From Thuidium tamariscinum (lineage: Eukaryota > Streptophyta > Bryopsida > Hypnales > Thuidiaceae), in the NCBI GenBank assembly GCA_947034885.2, contig OX344750.2, positions 7,298,501-7,362,500 on the forward strand: a stretch of 64,000 bases of DNA. Reading direction: 5' to 3'. This document shows positions 1 through 13,900 of this stretch, piece after piece. Made by a program: the position numbers and the translations under genes. A model generated the notes under the pieces. That model did no database searches, was not told the DNA's origin, and saw only the letters and a program-made list of their open reading frames with translations. Position 1 is the stretch's first letter. Each line of letters begins with the position of its first letter.

Positions 1-303
1 TACCTCTAAGTTTCCAAATGGCCAAAAATGTCAGCTTCCACATCTTTAGGAGTAAAAATACACCATTTACCAAGGTTCAAGAAAAATAACAAAATGTACC
101 AATGGAAAGAAAAACCCTTATCCTACATTATTAATTAATACAAATATGTTTTGAAAAATAATATAATTGACTATTAGCAACGAAAATGGACTTCGCATTT
201 TTGGATTGGGATTTGAACAGATGAAGTCAAAAATTACAAAATTCATTATTCATATTCTAGGCAGTAACAATGTTCCAACAGACAAGAGGTTTATCGAACT
301 CAC

Positions 304-1833
304 GCAAGCTTGAGTTCCTCTAGTGACAAAGGACCTGCAGGTGACAAACCAAGCACTAATCTGTCAGACGGCGAACCAATAGTAATACTCTGTGAATTCC
401 TTGCTTGATGAGGTCTTTCCCGTCTCGAGTTTACTCCATGATCGCAGTCTGACCCGACACCAAAGCCTCGCCACGTGCTGTTCCAAAAATACCGCCTGTA
501 TTTTGAACTCTCGGATTCACCATGCCCTGTGTCTTCTGCAGTTGCTCCAGATGTGGGATCCTCGCTATCTGCTGCGTTCTCACTTCCAGTAAAAGAATGT
601 TGCTTCGTATAGTAGTCATATCTTCCTGAAATTACCACTTGCACGCGAAATCATGTTGGATCAACTATAACAAAATGTAATAAACGACAGAAATTGAGTG
701 ACATGGGAACGAGCTTCTTGCCTCGGAACTTCTTCTCAAATGCTCGCCATTCGTTTTCAAATCGACGAGAATACCCGGAAGAAGTTGGTGTTTGAGGTTT
801 CTGGGCAGACTCAATCTTCTGCCTCCTCCGTTCTTGACTCTGAAAGAAAGGATATTCACTCTAAGCCTCAGATAATTTCTCCTCATCAGATCATCAGAAA
901 GAAGAAGAAAATCGGATGTTCACGAGTATATTTAGCAGAAATTTGTGTACCGAAGGTGCTATAGATTGATAACACTCTAGAGAACCCCCGGTGAGCAGAT
1001 TCTGAATTGGCACCCTAATCCTTCACACGTAGCTTGTTTTGCAAAGTTAAGAGCAAATTGAGCAAGCGAGGACTCCTGAAGCCAAGGCACCATTGGCTAC
1101 TTATGTACTTTGGCTTGACTTGCAATAATTTGGCAGGACTTTGATCTACATAACTCTTAATCGACACAGTGGCTATGCCACTGTTAATCTAGAATGTAAT
1201 GTTTACTCGATAGGGTCTCAAGTAAGACATACCTCCCTGTAATCGTCGGCTTGCATCTCTACAGACCGCCATTGAAGCAAAGCGCGTTTACCAGCTGCAC
1301 GGTTCTGTCGCTTCACGTACTGCCTGTGCCGCTATTCAAAGTGGTAGTGTAAAACCAAGTTGGTTAAACAAATAATCGCATCAATCAAGCAATTAGGTCA
1401 TGAATTACTGCAAAGACAAATATGATGAGATGGAAGTACCTTGCGCTGGGCGTCTGCATCCATGTAGCCATACACCGTCTGCAAAATGGCCGCCCACCAA
1501 TAGCCTCTTCAGTCAAAGGCCAGCTCCAGCCCTTCAAAAACCAATTTTTGTCCGAAGAAAACCTAATTTTGCATGAAATTCTCGGAAATGAAGACGAATA
1601 TTCAAAGAATCACCCTTTCAAAACTTGATTGGCAGAGGGGAGAATCAAAAGCTTAACAGATTTCCACTTGCTGTCCCACTTCTCCTGACAAGAAGAGGAT
1701 TCATGGACCCATGCAACACGGATCTTAATAGACGCCAACACCGCACTGTAATGACCTCCTGCTCCTCCTCCGGCTGGCTTGGCCGCCACCAGCCACGCCA
1801 TGGCCAGAACCTTCGTCCTGTCTTCACTGCCAA
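304..1833 (-). CDS. J-domain (DnaJ-like) protein, 5' part; runs off the left edge
   Basis: I splice exons 1756-1833, 1440-1478, 1233-1319, 722-839 and 304-625 on the minus strand, all in consistent phase. Recognisable pieces, in order, are YVKRQNRAAGKRALLQWR, a charged linker, FENEWRAFEKKFRG, RYDYYTKQHSFTG and finally DRLVLGLSPAGPLSLEELKL. The last piece is the start of the J domain in a plant DnaJ family whose J domain sits at the C-terminus. The expected HPD-containing exon must lie beyond position 1, because the last visible exon ends at a good donor (GC|GTGAGT). The intron after 722-839 seems to use a GC donor (GAG|GCAAGA). The first exon is the least certain: the reading from 1833 (MAVKTGRRFW) gives phase 0, but another ATG at 1801 in a different frame is possible. 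These proteins probably act as Hsp70 co-chaperones, often in organelles; that role is inferred from the family. Confidence 0.6.
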
Positions 1834-4225
1834 TCCTCCATCTTCACCCTAACGAATTGAAGAAAAAAAATTTAACCCTAAATGATTGCTCACCATCACT
1901 CACAGTGATACCCATGGAGACCATAGTCGAGAGAGGACCGGACCCAATTCTTCCTGCGCCTCCTCAATAACCGCACATTTCATTTGCAGTCTTCAAGATG
2001 CACCAGCGCAGTGGTTTCGCAGCGCGAGAAGTGAAATCGCTGCTGCAAACTCGCAATTCTGGGAGTGACCTTTGAACATCGTAAGTTTGCAGCGTTCGGT
2101 GCCGGGTGGCTGACACCTCGCTTTCACCGCATTTTGGAAAAGGCAAAATTGAGATTTCCGTCAGCACAAATTTCTGCTTCCTAGATTGCGCCAGACCTGC
2201 TCATCACATTAGGAAATTTCCAGGAAGACGATTCTGAACAAGAATATATTGGACGAGCTAATGCGCAGTGCAAACTTGATTTTACGGCAATATTGGGAGT
2301 CGGAAATAGAGTGAAAATTTTCTTACATAATAATCATATGGAATCTCTGCTGCGTACAATGCAATTGATATGAATCCTATATGATTTATAGTTTCCAATA
2401 TACTTTCAATACGGAAACACAGTAAAACCAAGCTTGTGTTGCGTTTTCTGTAAACCAGTTGGTTCCCAAAAAAATTTTACATATCAGTGATTGTCTTCTT
2501 TGGAGTTTCTTGCCTGATGCACTCAGCTTGCGAATGAGCAGATGATAATTTTGCGTACATGTGCTCCTCTCTTATATCATTTTCTCTAATATCATACCCT
2601 CTGTCGTCCACAGGAATGGACGAAATTCTCACTGTATTCTCAATATCATACTTCTTTTTGTCAGACGAGGTTTTACATACAGAAGCAGTAGGAAAGGATT
2701 TCGACAAATTCGGAAAGGTTCTTAAGCACCTTCTTGACTCCTGCAACCGCAATTGATTCCTTAATGTCACTATTGCTTGAACTCACAATGCATCAGAACT
2801 TCATTTATTCGCGTCCATATGGTGTTCCGAAGCTGTGACACGGACTAAAGAGGTCTGTGTATTGAGAAAAGTATCCAGAAAACTGCAAGTAGTCTGCAAC
2901 AACCTCCGGCACAGAAAAGAGCATTTCTATTCAACTCTATTTCAGAGATAGCATAATACCCAATTACCTCACAAGTAACCGTTGGACACCTCGCTGAATG
3001 ATGCTGGAATAAATAATCTATGCGAAATAGAAACTGAAATCTGAAATGTGGATGAACCATTGCCAAAACTATTATTCAAAGATGAAATAAGGTAATCCCG
3101 ATAGATTGTGCAAAACCGGTACAGTTGTGAACCTTGCGAAATTTACACACAGATTGGAAGACGAGAAGCTCCTTCTGGGCGTCCCCGACGTTCAGGATGT
3201 ACCACAATCCTAAGGATGTGGATCAGACTATCAAATCCTTGTTTGGATCGCGGCAGCTCCCACGCGACACCTTTCTAACACGTGAAGTAATTGAAAAGAT
3301 GCTTTCAAGATTTTTTATGTTTGCTGAGCCTGAGTTGAGCACCACGTTCATACTGCTTTAAGACTACTGTACCGATCTTTATGTAAAGCACTGTTAGATC
3401 ATCGCATAAGTACGTACAGTACATGAGCATGTATCACAATTTGACGACATTATTCAGTATTTTGGTTATGAGCGAGAACAAGTCGGTTTTCAGTTCTGTA
3501 TTCCACGATTCCGGTATTGCTAATTCCACAAGAAATCAGCAAAACTGCGACAGATGGGACTTGTTCAACTAGATGGGTCAGAGAGGCATCTTAATGGATA
3601 GTTGGAAGCATTTGCGGACTTCCGTGGAAGAGGAAGGAATGTCAAGGTGAGATTTCCAGTAAGAGAACGCCTCATGTCGTCCCGCAAAACAATCAAGCAG
3701 TATTAAGAGATGCTCAGTGCTGGGGGCCGATAGAGGTCAAACTTACGTGGTTCAGCGAAGCTCTGCAGAGTAACTTATTTCGAACCGTTGCGGCACTGTC
3801 TTGGGGTAATGCCACTTTGCTTTACCAGGATCTTAAGACGTCCCACCTATGAACCTGTGTCACATGGTCTCCACCCAAGGGACAAATGGTCCTATTGCAC
3901 GCTCTCGTTAAGTTCTACAGCATAAACCTTCACCTACACCAGCAAACCGTGCAGCACGACGTGTGATCCGAAGTGCCATCCAACCATCCATGCTGAACAA
4001 ATTAGGGCAATGCATTCTGGTCTGAAGGCGCGAAGGCCCACTGCAAACAACTGCGACAGCAGGCAAGTATCTGCTTGCCGCACAGTTATCACCAAAAAAT
4101 CCTTTTGGTTCAATTTTAAATCCGATGTACAGGAGACAATCGTAATGTCGACGACTAATAAGCTTGTATTATTTCTAGAAGGCCACGTGAAAGAATATGT
4201 GATGTTCTGAGAGTACATTCATTCT
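1834..4225. other. Intergenic, no gene assigned
   Basis: I see no complete gene here. A short open stretch starts at ATG 1999 (MHQRSGFAAREVKSL) and ends 25 codons later. An exon-like piece at about 3152-3285 reads WKTRSSFWASPTFRMYHNP between an acceptor-like CACACAG and a donor-like GAA|GTAATT. A further piece near 3560-3645 has an in-frame TAG. These may be remains of a broken plus-strand gene, but I cannot name it. Confidence 0.35.
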
Positions 4226-7200
4226 CTAAAAAGATTCAGCCGGGAATCCTACAACTGGCTTCACTTTCCTTGCCAAGCTGTGCAGCTCCCGCTCGTCATC
4301 CTCACTCAAACTCCAACCAAGAGCTCCAGCAAACTCCTCGGCCTGCACATCAGGAAAAAGGATTGTACGTGCCATTGAAAATCAGTGACAGCAATGCTTA
4401 AATCCTATGATATCATGAGCACCTTTCTTCTCTTTTAACCCTTTAATGACTAAGAAGCCCAAATTGGGTCTCATGTTTTTTTAAGCCATTTTGAAGAGTT
4501 TATATGAGCTTTTTAAATTTATTTTAATAATTATTTATTCAAACCAATTCATACAATATTCTTAATTTAAATTAATGATATAAAAAATATATACATTTAA
4601 ATTATACTTTCTAGAATATGAGCAATCGAAGTCCACAACTTAAAATCATGAATTCTTAGTACGTAAAGGGTTAAGATCGCTGTCAATTTTACTAGTGGTA
4701 ACAAGACTCTTAAGTAAAATCGTATCGCTAGACTGATGATACCCTATAGATATGTCTACCATGAAGTGAGACAAAAGAAATTCTCGAATATGCTCACAAA
4801 ACTCACCGGTATATTTCATTAGTTATCTACTGGAAACCTGGAAAAATTCTGCAGACCAATAAAGTAAGAACCTAGGACGAGCTTAGTGGTTCTCAGACTG
4901 TTCCCTTGAATAGTACTACCTGGGCAGCTGATTTAGCTCCTGGGATTGGAACAACATTGCCTTGACGCAACAACCAATTCAATGCAACCTGCCAGTATGA
5001 ATCATAAGCCACACCATTCAAGACAGATAGTACTGCTTAGACAGTTGCTCAACAACGATACAACTTGTATGCTCTAAATCAATAAGATCAACTACCAGTC
5101 AAGCCTATTTCATGCTTGGATGGTAAGCAGCAAGGGGATAATGATTAATATTCTAAATTCACCCGTTTCATCTTTTGTATGATCGATTCCTTTCTTTCGG
5201 CATTGCAATACTATCAAGAGCAATTACTCTGCGACAACTGGTATACGAACTCTATAATGGCGATTTATCTAGCTATACTGTTTCTGCCATCTAAAACTCC
5301 GGATTGATGCTGTAACCTACAAATTCACATATTCATATGATGAAATTGCCATGATAAAGCTTGAACTGAAATCGCTGACATTCACAATACCTGAGTATTT
5401 GATTTCCCGTATTTAGATCCAACCTCCCTCATTTTGCTTAGTAGGGGTGCGGCCTGTATGGAGAGATGGGTGCGTCAGTTCATGAATTTACAATGAGGAC
5501 AACAAGTTTATAATTTCTCTTCACAGAATCATACTCAATGCAAATCCTCAATCTCAATTAAATTTTTTGAGAATAGATAATTCACAAATTACTAGTGGAC
5601 ATTGATAAACATGAAAGACATACTCTTGCATTTCTGGGTTATCAACAGATGTACACCAAGCATAGTAGACAGAAACAAAGACTCGCTTTAAAAAGTAGAA
5701 GAGGTGAGAAGCAAATTCCGCTCAGTATTATCGCTCTGCACTCTGTATTTTAAGTTAAGACCATGTAACATCAATACTGACGACTACAAAAGTACTCTCG
5801 AAACTATCACTTTCGAATCATTGTAAGCTCCATGTTTGTTTAGATCAACGGACATTGAGCGGTCATTTCCCAGACAGAGTTCCGATTGAATGTAAAGTAT
5901 TTAAGCGAATGCAGGTACGTTCTGCAAGAAAAGAAACTAAACAAACTGCAAGTCCACCACTTATCTCGGTAATTCTTTCAAAATACACGATAATATTTTC
6001 ATAAATTTGGGTGAGGCTAGACAGATACATACCTGTGTAAGAAAATCAGCATTATATGTTCGTCCTCGACCACCTGGAGGAGGGTTGCTCGCAGTATACT
6101 TGCCACTCAGAATACCTGTGCACAAAAAAATGAAGAACATAAACGAAACTCAGTGTCTGTAGTTTTGAGCTTTCAGCAACATAATACTTGATATTAATGA
6201 ACACAATTTGCAGTATTCACAAGAACTTGACGACAGGAAAATTTACACCATTGTTGAATACCCTCTAATTACTTTTCATATTCATAAATCAGTCTGACAT
6301 TGCAATTAGCCAGGCAGGTCCCATCATTCTAGATAGCTTTAAAATTGTGAAAACGGACATAGGTAATGACCCTAACATATCTCAATACGGACACGTGTAC
6401 CTTGGGCTAGTGGAGAGTATGCAATCAGAGTAACCCCGAGTTCATCACACGTCTTCTTCACATTATTCTCCTCAGGAAGTCGATAGACTAAGCTGTAATG
6501 GACCTATTACAGTGATGAACCAAGTCAGTTTCTTTGTGTATTAAACGAAAACGAACGGCAACTCATCAGCCCAAACTGGCACACATTGACCTGCAATAAT
6601 TTCTACCAAAAAAAGAAGGGAAATACACCTGATTAGACGCCAATGGAATGCCTCTCTTCGCAAGTTGCTTATGAGCCGCGCGTAACCGCTTCTCTACACA
6701 TGCAGTCACTATATATGTTCAGATTGTTGTAGAATACTTCTATCAGATAACACAGCACTGGTGCTATAGAATACGCATCTTCACCTCCCCATGCGAGAAT
6801 ACTAGGGTGTGATGCACCGCACTTTTAATTTGAATAGGTAGAAATTTGCAGACTTGGCTTCCAGACAGTACGCGAGAGGTCATAGGAAAAAAGCTTAGGG
6901 CTTTGCATTTATTCTCTGAAGACCACAGGAATAAGATTCTAACGGAGGATGCTCGCTGGATGGCGCTTCAAGTGAGATCGTACTCTCTTCAGAAACCCAC
7001 TACATGAACTTCTAGAGCCTTTGAGCGTATTCCTAACAACATTGTCAGAAAAATTCTTGAAAGGCAATGAAAGAATTTAAAAAGCACGAACCATTGTAGT
7101 TAGAAACACCAACCGCCTTCACAAGGCCTTGCTCCACAGCATCACCCAAGCCATCAATGTAGCCTACACAAAACATCAACGAGCACACATGGAGACGATT

Positions 7201-10172
7201 GAAATGCAACGTTGGGAACGAGCAAGAACTGCATCATGATTCAAAAGATGCGCTTGTCTCGGAGTGATTAATGTCATTCTACTGGCTACTGGTTCGAATA
7301 AACTATGCCTTACTTCTAGTGTGGATATCTTTGTTTCGATAACGGCAAAAACATAGGTAGTCTTGATTTTCAACAAGAAGCAAGCAAATGCTGCCATGCA
7401 CAACATCTACTATATGCCGGCATGCTATTGAAGTCATACAATCTCTTCCACTCGTCTAAATCTTCAATACCTTCTGATTGAAATACTACACCGATACCCT
7501 CAATATAGAATGAGGACAGGGCCCTGATGGTAGATTCTTAAACAGCAGGAAAAATCTACCAACAAGGCTATACGTATATGCAGTTTGACCCGTCCTCGTT
7601 GCAAGCTCAAGTCTATTACGTGCCTCGGTCACAATTTCAACTCCATGCTGGGTATTTTGAAGACTAAACCCGAGGTGAGATTTTTCAGCATACATTGTCA
7701 AATTCTGTGTTAGCAAAATTAGGTTTCATGCAAACTTCAATGGAATAGCGACATGACTGAAAATAAGTAGTTGAATACAAGAGCTAACCTTCATTGCCCC
7801 ACAACCCAGGCCTGCAGAAATACAAAACAGGGACGATGTTAACTTCAACAAATTCTAGAACTTTCGCGACACGAAAAGTGAATGGATAGATATGATGCCA
7901 AAATTCTGACCAGAAGGAATACAATCAGAGGAAGGCTCTTCAAGATAAGCCTCGGTCTTCCATTATCTCTCAGTAACATAAAGAAAAGAATTATTATGTT
8001 ATCCTCATCAAAACGTTACAGCCATTGCAACTAATCCATTCAAGCCGTCATAGAGCTTCCGCAGCTGCTCCGATGGGAACCCAGGCGCTGGAAGATGCTA
8101 GGTCTTAGGTCCGTACAACTCAATTAATAAAAGCAACTGCTCCGCATGTAGGAAGGAAAGAATAGAATAGAATACCAGTGAAGTTGATAAAGATCAATAG
8201 AAGAAAGGCCAAGGCGAGCCAAGGATTGCCGAAGTGCAACAACAACACTACTTCGTGAAAATCGCCTGCAAAAGACAAAATTTCGAGAAAAACAGTGTTA
8301 GTAGAAGTCTACAAGAACTACAAAATAGGGTTTCGAGGATGTCAGCAAAAACAAGGCCTCAAAAAAATTAGGAAAATACTCCGGAGAAATAATCTGATTA
8401 ATTGGATAATCGCTGCTGTTCGCTATCTTCCATAACATATCTTCTGAGTGCCTTGTTCACCAGCAGAGCGTATTGATCAAGTAAAGCTTACCCAAGGTGG
8501 AACCTGGCTGCTGAAATTAGGATAGATTATAAAATCTTATGCGAGGGTAAGAGGATCCGGATTAGTCAACAATATTACGATCAGCTCACGCTTGGCAAAG
8601 GAAAATCTCGTCGATGTACACTAAAAAAGCAAGCTTGCGGAAGCTTCAAGACGAACAAGTTCAACACGCATCTGTGATAAAATCCAGGAATTACTCCGCA
8701 TCCACATTTGAAGCAGGGAAGAGGAAGGTAATTATACTGCACGTGGGCGGTGTAGATAGAAGCCTTGAATGGTTGAATTACCATGGGTATGCCGCAAACT
8801 TAGTGGCCACAATTGCTCTCCCCGAACCGCCCTTCTGCTCCCGATCCTTGATCGCCCTGCACAAAACATACCCAAGAGGCAGCTCGTCGGTCAATTATGT
8901 GTCAAGATTCAGCATAAGTATATGTAACCTTCGCTCGCCTAAGAAGCCCAAGGAAGAACCAGAGCTCCGCAAAATACCTTTTCAAAAATTGAGTACGAAC
9001 ATTTAGAAGAAGCAGAGACCAACTGTAGGGTAACGTATGCACCTTCCTAATAGCGACTCGGAATCATCTCCTCCCGCCCACTGTCGTTCATCGGCGCTTG
9101 GATTAAATAATTTTAAAGAACAAATCATCACCGAAGGCTACAATTGCGCGCCTGTCATATTTAACTTCCACTCCCCCTACTGATAAACAATCCCATTCTG
9201 AACATGTAATCTACCTTCCATTCCCTGCACGCTCACGAATTCTGGGTTTCCCTATCAATCTAACTAGAGAGTAATAGAGGGACACAAGCGACAACCAAGA
9301 AACATAGAATCAAGAGTGAATTACAGTCTCGCTACCTGCGGACTCCCATAAACCTCTGCACCAGCCAAAACAACAGCAGTACAATACATCGATTTCATCA
9401 GGATTCAACCACTCATCACAATAATTAGAGGCAAAGAAGTAGCGTAAACAAAGACCTCGCAATTCTACTAAAGCCAAAATGAATGCCACGAAAGAGTTCA
9501 GCTCTATAAAGTAAATTTTCAAGGCAATTCCAATTCAAACAGCACAACTTTGTGCAGCTATGCACAAAATAAATCTAGACCTATACTAGTCCTTAGAGGA
9601 TGAACCATTCGTGAACCTCATTCTGGAAATTTTCCAATTTCCAATTAAAGAATATCAGAAGCATTGACGAAAAGTCATCATCCAAGAACAGACGGGAACT
9701 AGAGCATGCATGCATTACCGGCGGTGTCGAAGAAGGAGATCCCGTTGTCCATAGCAACATTGAAAGCATCCCGCGAATCCTTAATATTTCTATCTGTGTA
9801 TCACCATTAAAGTCAGATTGCGAATAGAAACCGTCCAGAGACCACTAAATTCAATCAGCCTAAAATTTTGCGCCAAGAAGAATTACAAATTCCCCTAGGC
9901 AACAGTACATTATTAGCAAATGCAAAGAAAGCTCTGCGAATCAATCAAGCACGGAGTCCCCTACCATCCCAGGAGGCGTTCCAGAGGAAGCGATCGCCCC
10001 AAGACCAGGCCCCAATGCCCAGTGGGGAGACTTGAAGCGGTGAATTGCCCAAGCGCACGAGGGAGTCGGCCGGGGTGGTGGTCGGGGAAGACGAGGCTGA
10101 TGAGCAGCGAGTCGGAGGGCGAGGGGAGAGAGAGGAGGCGAACATCAGAGGGGAAGTACAAGTCCAAGCCAT
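4226..10172 (-). CDS. Chloroplast aldo/keto reductase (At1g06690-like), 14 exons
   Basis: Exons: 9965-10172, 9719-9793, 9336-9355, 9043-9080, 8782-8856, 8176-8265, 7789-7811, 7092-7163, 6629-6693, 6401-6503, 6033-6115, 5391-5453, 4920-4988 and 4226-4342. They join in phase to 366 residues, close to the Arabidopsis plastid enzyme. The first 40 or so residues are Ser/Thr-rich and look like a transit peptide. The AKR tetrad is present: D92 and Y97 (FFDTAEVYG), K133 ([11 protein letters not shown]) and H168 (LYQLHW). Further family motifs are [20 protein letters not shown] and [11 protein letters not shown], and the protein ends [12 protein letters not shown]. It should be an NADPH-dependent carbonyl reductase of the chloroplast; the substrate is unknown. 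Three exons are tiny (20, 23 and 38 bp), so automated models may skip them. The last intron carries a MITE. Confidence 0.9.
4435..4674. mobile_element. TTAA-flanked MITE in an intron of the aldo/keto reductase gene
   Basis: The element is 232 bp (4439-4670) between two TTAA sites (4435-4438, 4671-4674). Left end CCCTTTAATGACTAAGAA; right end is its imperfect inverse TTCTTAGTACGTAAAGGG. It is AT-rich with no coding capacity. A TTAA target duplication with C-rich termini is the piggyBac signature; assignment to that superfamily is inferred. Confidence 0.75.
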
Positions 10173-10180
10173 CGTTCCTA

Positions 10181-10222
10181 AGTGATGGATTCTGAGTGAC
10201 GGATTCTGAGTGACAGATTCTG
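10181..10222. repeat. Three tandem 14-bp units just upstream of the aldo/keto reductase start
   Basis: AGTGATGGATTCTG, AGTGACGGATTCTG and AGTGACAGATTCTG follow each other without gaps, ending 9 bp upstream of the minus-strand ATG at 10172. They lie in the 5' leader or core promoter. Confidence 0.85.
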
Positions 10223-10491
10223 AGAGAAGGTTTCAAAGAGAGAACAAATGGGCAGAGAAGAAGAGAGAATGCAGGCATGCAGTCGGAGCTGTGCGTGAAG
10301 AAGGTGGAGAAGGAGCGCGACAAGTGGAATTGTCGAGTCGAAGCTTACGGAAGCACGAAACTCCGGAGGGACGAAGAGAGCCATGGCCTCGTCCGATTCA
10401 AACTGGGTGTGGTGGCGGGTGCTGCTTCACTGATCCGTCACCTTCAAAGCTGGGAGGTCCATAAAGCGCCCATTTCAGAGCTGATATTGAA

Positions 10492-10970
10492 CCCCTCAAT
10501 GCCCAAGGCTTTTCAGTTTAGCTTCTTGGAATTTACTCTAAACTTCTTAAAAAGCAAACATTTTTGTAAGTTTTATCAATTTCTTAGATATGTAACTGTA
10601 CAAATCTAAAGCAGACATGTTTGAGATCACTTACAAAAAGAAAATACAACAATATGACCTACAGATTGAAAGATTATAATGTTTGATCATGAGGGTGTCA
10701 AAAGTGTAAAAGCCCCAATCAATTTGTTGCTTCTCAAAATCTATTCTACAATTTTTTGTAATGAATTTCTAATGTGGTTTTTTCTCCAAGCTCTAGTGTA
10801 TTTGAGGCTCACTTCCAAGAGCCCTCTATACTACGGAAAGTCAAGATTGCCTTCAAAAAGAAGTTTTCAAAAATATAATATACTAAAAAATAGCAACTTG
10901 GTTAGGTTTTATTTAACTTCTAAGTTTTGCAAACACCAAATTTTGGTGCCTTGGGCATTTTAGGGGTTAA
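10492..10970. mobile_element. TTAA-type non-autonomous element, family A (shortened copy)
   Basis: The right end is GGGG followed by TTAA (10967-10970). The inverse of that end, CCCCTAAAATGCCCAAGGC, matches the left end CCCCTCAATGCCCAAGGC at 10492; the left target site is decayed (TTGAA). Internal blocks such as AATAGCAACTTGGTTAG and ATTGAAAGATTATAATGTTT recur in the copies at 13.1 and 21.7 kb. Confidence 0.75.
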
Positions 10971-13900
10971 TTTGAGGAGTTTGGTCTTTTCAAAATAGTT
11001 TTCATTAGATCTTCATTGAAAGAAAAATGGAATTGGCATGTAAACCAAGTTGTTTCATATTGTTTGGAAATTTAAAGAATTAGTTATAATGCTTGAAGTT
11101 GAAACAAAGTAGTCATTGAAAGCATCCACCTAAGTAGCTTGAAAGGTATAGTATACTATAATTTTGTTCATTGTAAGTGCAATGAAAAAGCAAAATGAAT
11201 CTTTGCATTAAAAAACGTTTGTAGAATCCAACTGGTTTATGAGGCCTCCTACCTTAATTACTTCCATCTCTACTTGCAACAAGACAAAATGTATCCTACA
11301 AATTGAAATTCAAAGTAAGGTAACTATACCTATATGTATCCTAAATAAGCAACTAAGCATTGATCCTATTTGGGCACTTTTTTGCCAAATCTATAGTAAG
11401 ATAGAGAACCTTGGTTAGTAATTATGATCCATTATCTCTAAAATGACATTTTTGACCTTCTAGAATATCCCAAACCTTGATTTGAGAAGCTTTCTTTTGT
11501 GAGCATCATAAAACTTGTGCAAGTGACTAGTCCACAAAGAACTTTTGTTTGCTTTAGCCATTGTACAAAAATTCTAATAAACTTCCCTGTAGAAAAAAAC
11601 ATTGAAGCTACATCAAAATAAAATAAGAAATTGCATTTCATTGATGCAACTCTTGAAAACAAAAAGAATGATATCTAAAAGTTGAGCTATAGTTGAATAT
11701 TGCACATACTACTTTAAATGCTATAATTTTGCAATCTATCTAGTCACAAAAATTGAATTTTTTCTACCTATGCTTTTAAAAAGATTAAAAATATTTTACA
11801 AGATTTTTTTTCTTGATTATTTTGAAAAATAATTGCAAAAAATTAAGCATCTATTTTTTGAATTATTTTCCATCAAGCCTACCATATAGCAATGATAGTA
11901 TTCAATGTTTTAGAGGATCAACTATGACTAGAGCAAAAATCTTACTCAAAGAGCCTTGAAGTCTACTGATCTTATTTAACAAGGTTCAAATTTCCTTGGA
12001 AATTTTTTTTTCATACTTCCAAATTGCATAATCTAAATTGCAATTGATATGGTTTGATGGGCTAAAAAATTTCCATATATTGCCATAATGGCAATTTTCT
12101 AGAATTTTGTACATTTAATAAAGTTTCAATAATATATTTATTTTTAATTTGATCATTGCACAAAAAATTGACAATTTTTGACATTTTTCTTAAGAAACAT
12201 ACCTTTGTTCTATATGTATTAACATTTGATTCCAATTTTGAATTCACCTATAGTGAGTATAGAATATTAGATGCCTTCTAAATATTCACAATAAATATTT
12301 ACAATAAAATTATGTAGGTGTGACAATACATTGCACTTACATTGAAGTGATTAGCATGGCAATGTCCCCTCTAGATTTGTTCAAAGGTAGTCAATTTTTT
12401 TGGCCTACCCCTCTGAAGATTGTAAGGTAGGCACCTAGAAATGCACGATTGACCAAAAATTGCCATCATCACTCTTATAACATCTCTAAAATCTATAGAT
12501 ATCTATACATATTTACATATGTACATATATATATGTATAGATATAGATATATGTATATATATTTGCATATGTGTGTATCTACGTGAAAAAAATAAGTTTA
12601 GAACCTCTACCAAGAAAACTTTGACCCTTCATAATTTTTGTAGACAAAATCCAAATGTTGCATTCTTTGGTGCTTTTGAACTTCCTTTCACTTTCAAGCC
12701 AAAAAAAAATGAAAATTTTGCCTACCAAATAATAGTAACTATGCAAAGGAACAAAAGTAGTAGTTTTGGTAGGGGTGCCTACTTTAAGTTATTTAGTTTA
12801 CACACATATACATGAACATAGCTAAGCTTATTTCATATTGATGCATCATGTTGATTGAACATATGGAAATAGAACAAGAAGCATCAACTTATATATTCAA
12901 ATAAGGATCTTTTATTTCATAAGGTAGGAGGTAGTGAATAGGTTCTATATACATCTTCTATTTAGAAATAAGTGATATGATTGTTACATGCATTGATGAA
13001 ATGGATATGCTTAAAATTTTGGTTTATAGACCTTCTACATTAGCTCCTATCACCATGTGCTTTCCAATCGGTACACTTAAGTATTTTATCATAGGATATC
13101 AATTGGTGCAAAATGTATCATTCATCCCTTCAACCTCAAAATGCCTTTTTTTGAACTTCTAAGAGTATTTTCTAAATTGAACAAAAACTTAACATTTTGA
13201 CAAGTTGTATAATCAGTTTTTTTTGGATTGTAATAGTGCAAAATTCAAACTAGACATGTTAGTAATGACATGGGTCAGTACATAAGAAAGAAAACACAAC
13301 AATATCACTCATAGATTGAAAGATTATAATGTTTGATCTCAAAGGTATAAAAACTATGAAAGCAATTTCAATTGTCTTTCAATCCTTCTTTCACATGCCA
13401 AATCAAAAAATATAGTTACCAAAAAAAAGTGAGGTTAAATGGCTAACATGCATAACCCCAATTAGTTTATGCCCTTCCAAAATCTAGTCTACAAAATTCC
13501 TAATGCAATTTTTTCTCCAAGATTTAGTGAAAAATCATAATCAATTATATTCAAAATCTGTATTTATTGCTAAGACTAGACTTTAAAAATAATTTTTTGA
13601 ATATATAAACCATTGAAAATAGCAACTTGTTTTGATTTTATTTCACTTCAAAGTATTGTCAACACCAAAATTTGAGGCCTCACACATTCAGGGGTTAATA
13701 AACTACAATCAAATCCATGAATAGGGCTATGCAGGTGGGTTTAATTTGTGAAAGTTATGGATGGCAGTTTCTCATCAACAGCAACTCCACAGTCCACACA
13801 AGCAATGAAAGGGGAGTACCAGCATTTAGCTACAAGTTAGCCGGTTGAAATCCAGAATTTCCAAATGAAGTTCAAAATTTCAAGAAAAAAACCAATCATT

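Noticed and set aside
8492..8510. A 19-bp in-phase microexon candidate of the aldo/keto reductase
   Set aside because: The flanking exons already join directly (CCATG to G CGATTT) to give the conserved FAAYPWRFSRSSV, so no exon is needed here.
8614..9006. 130-codon plus-strand ORF
   Set aside because: Antisense to two aldo/keto reductase exons and their introns; no recognisable protein.
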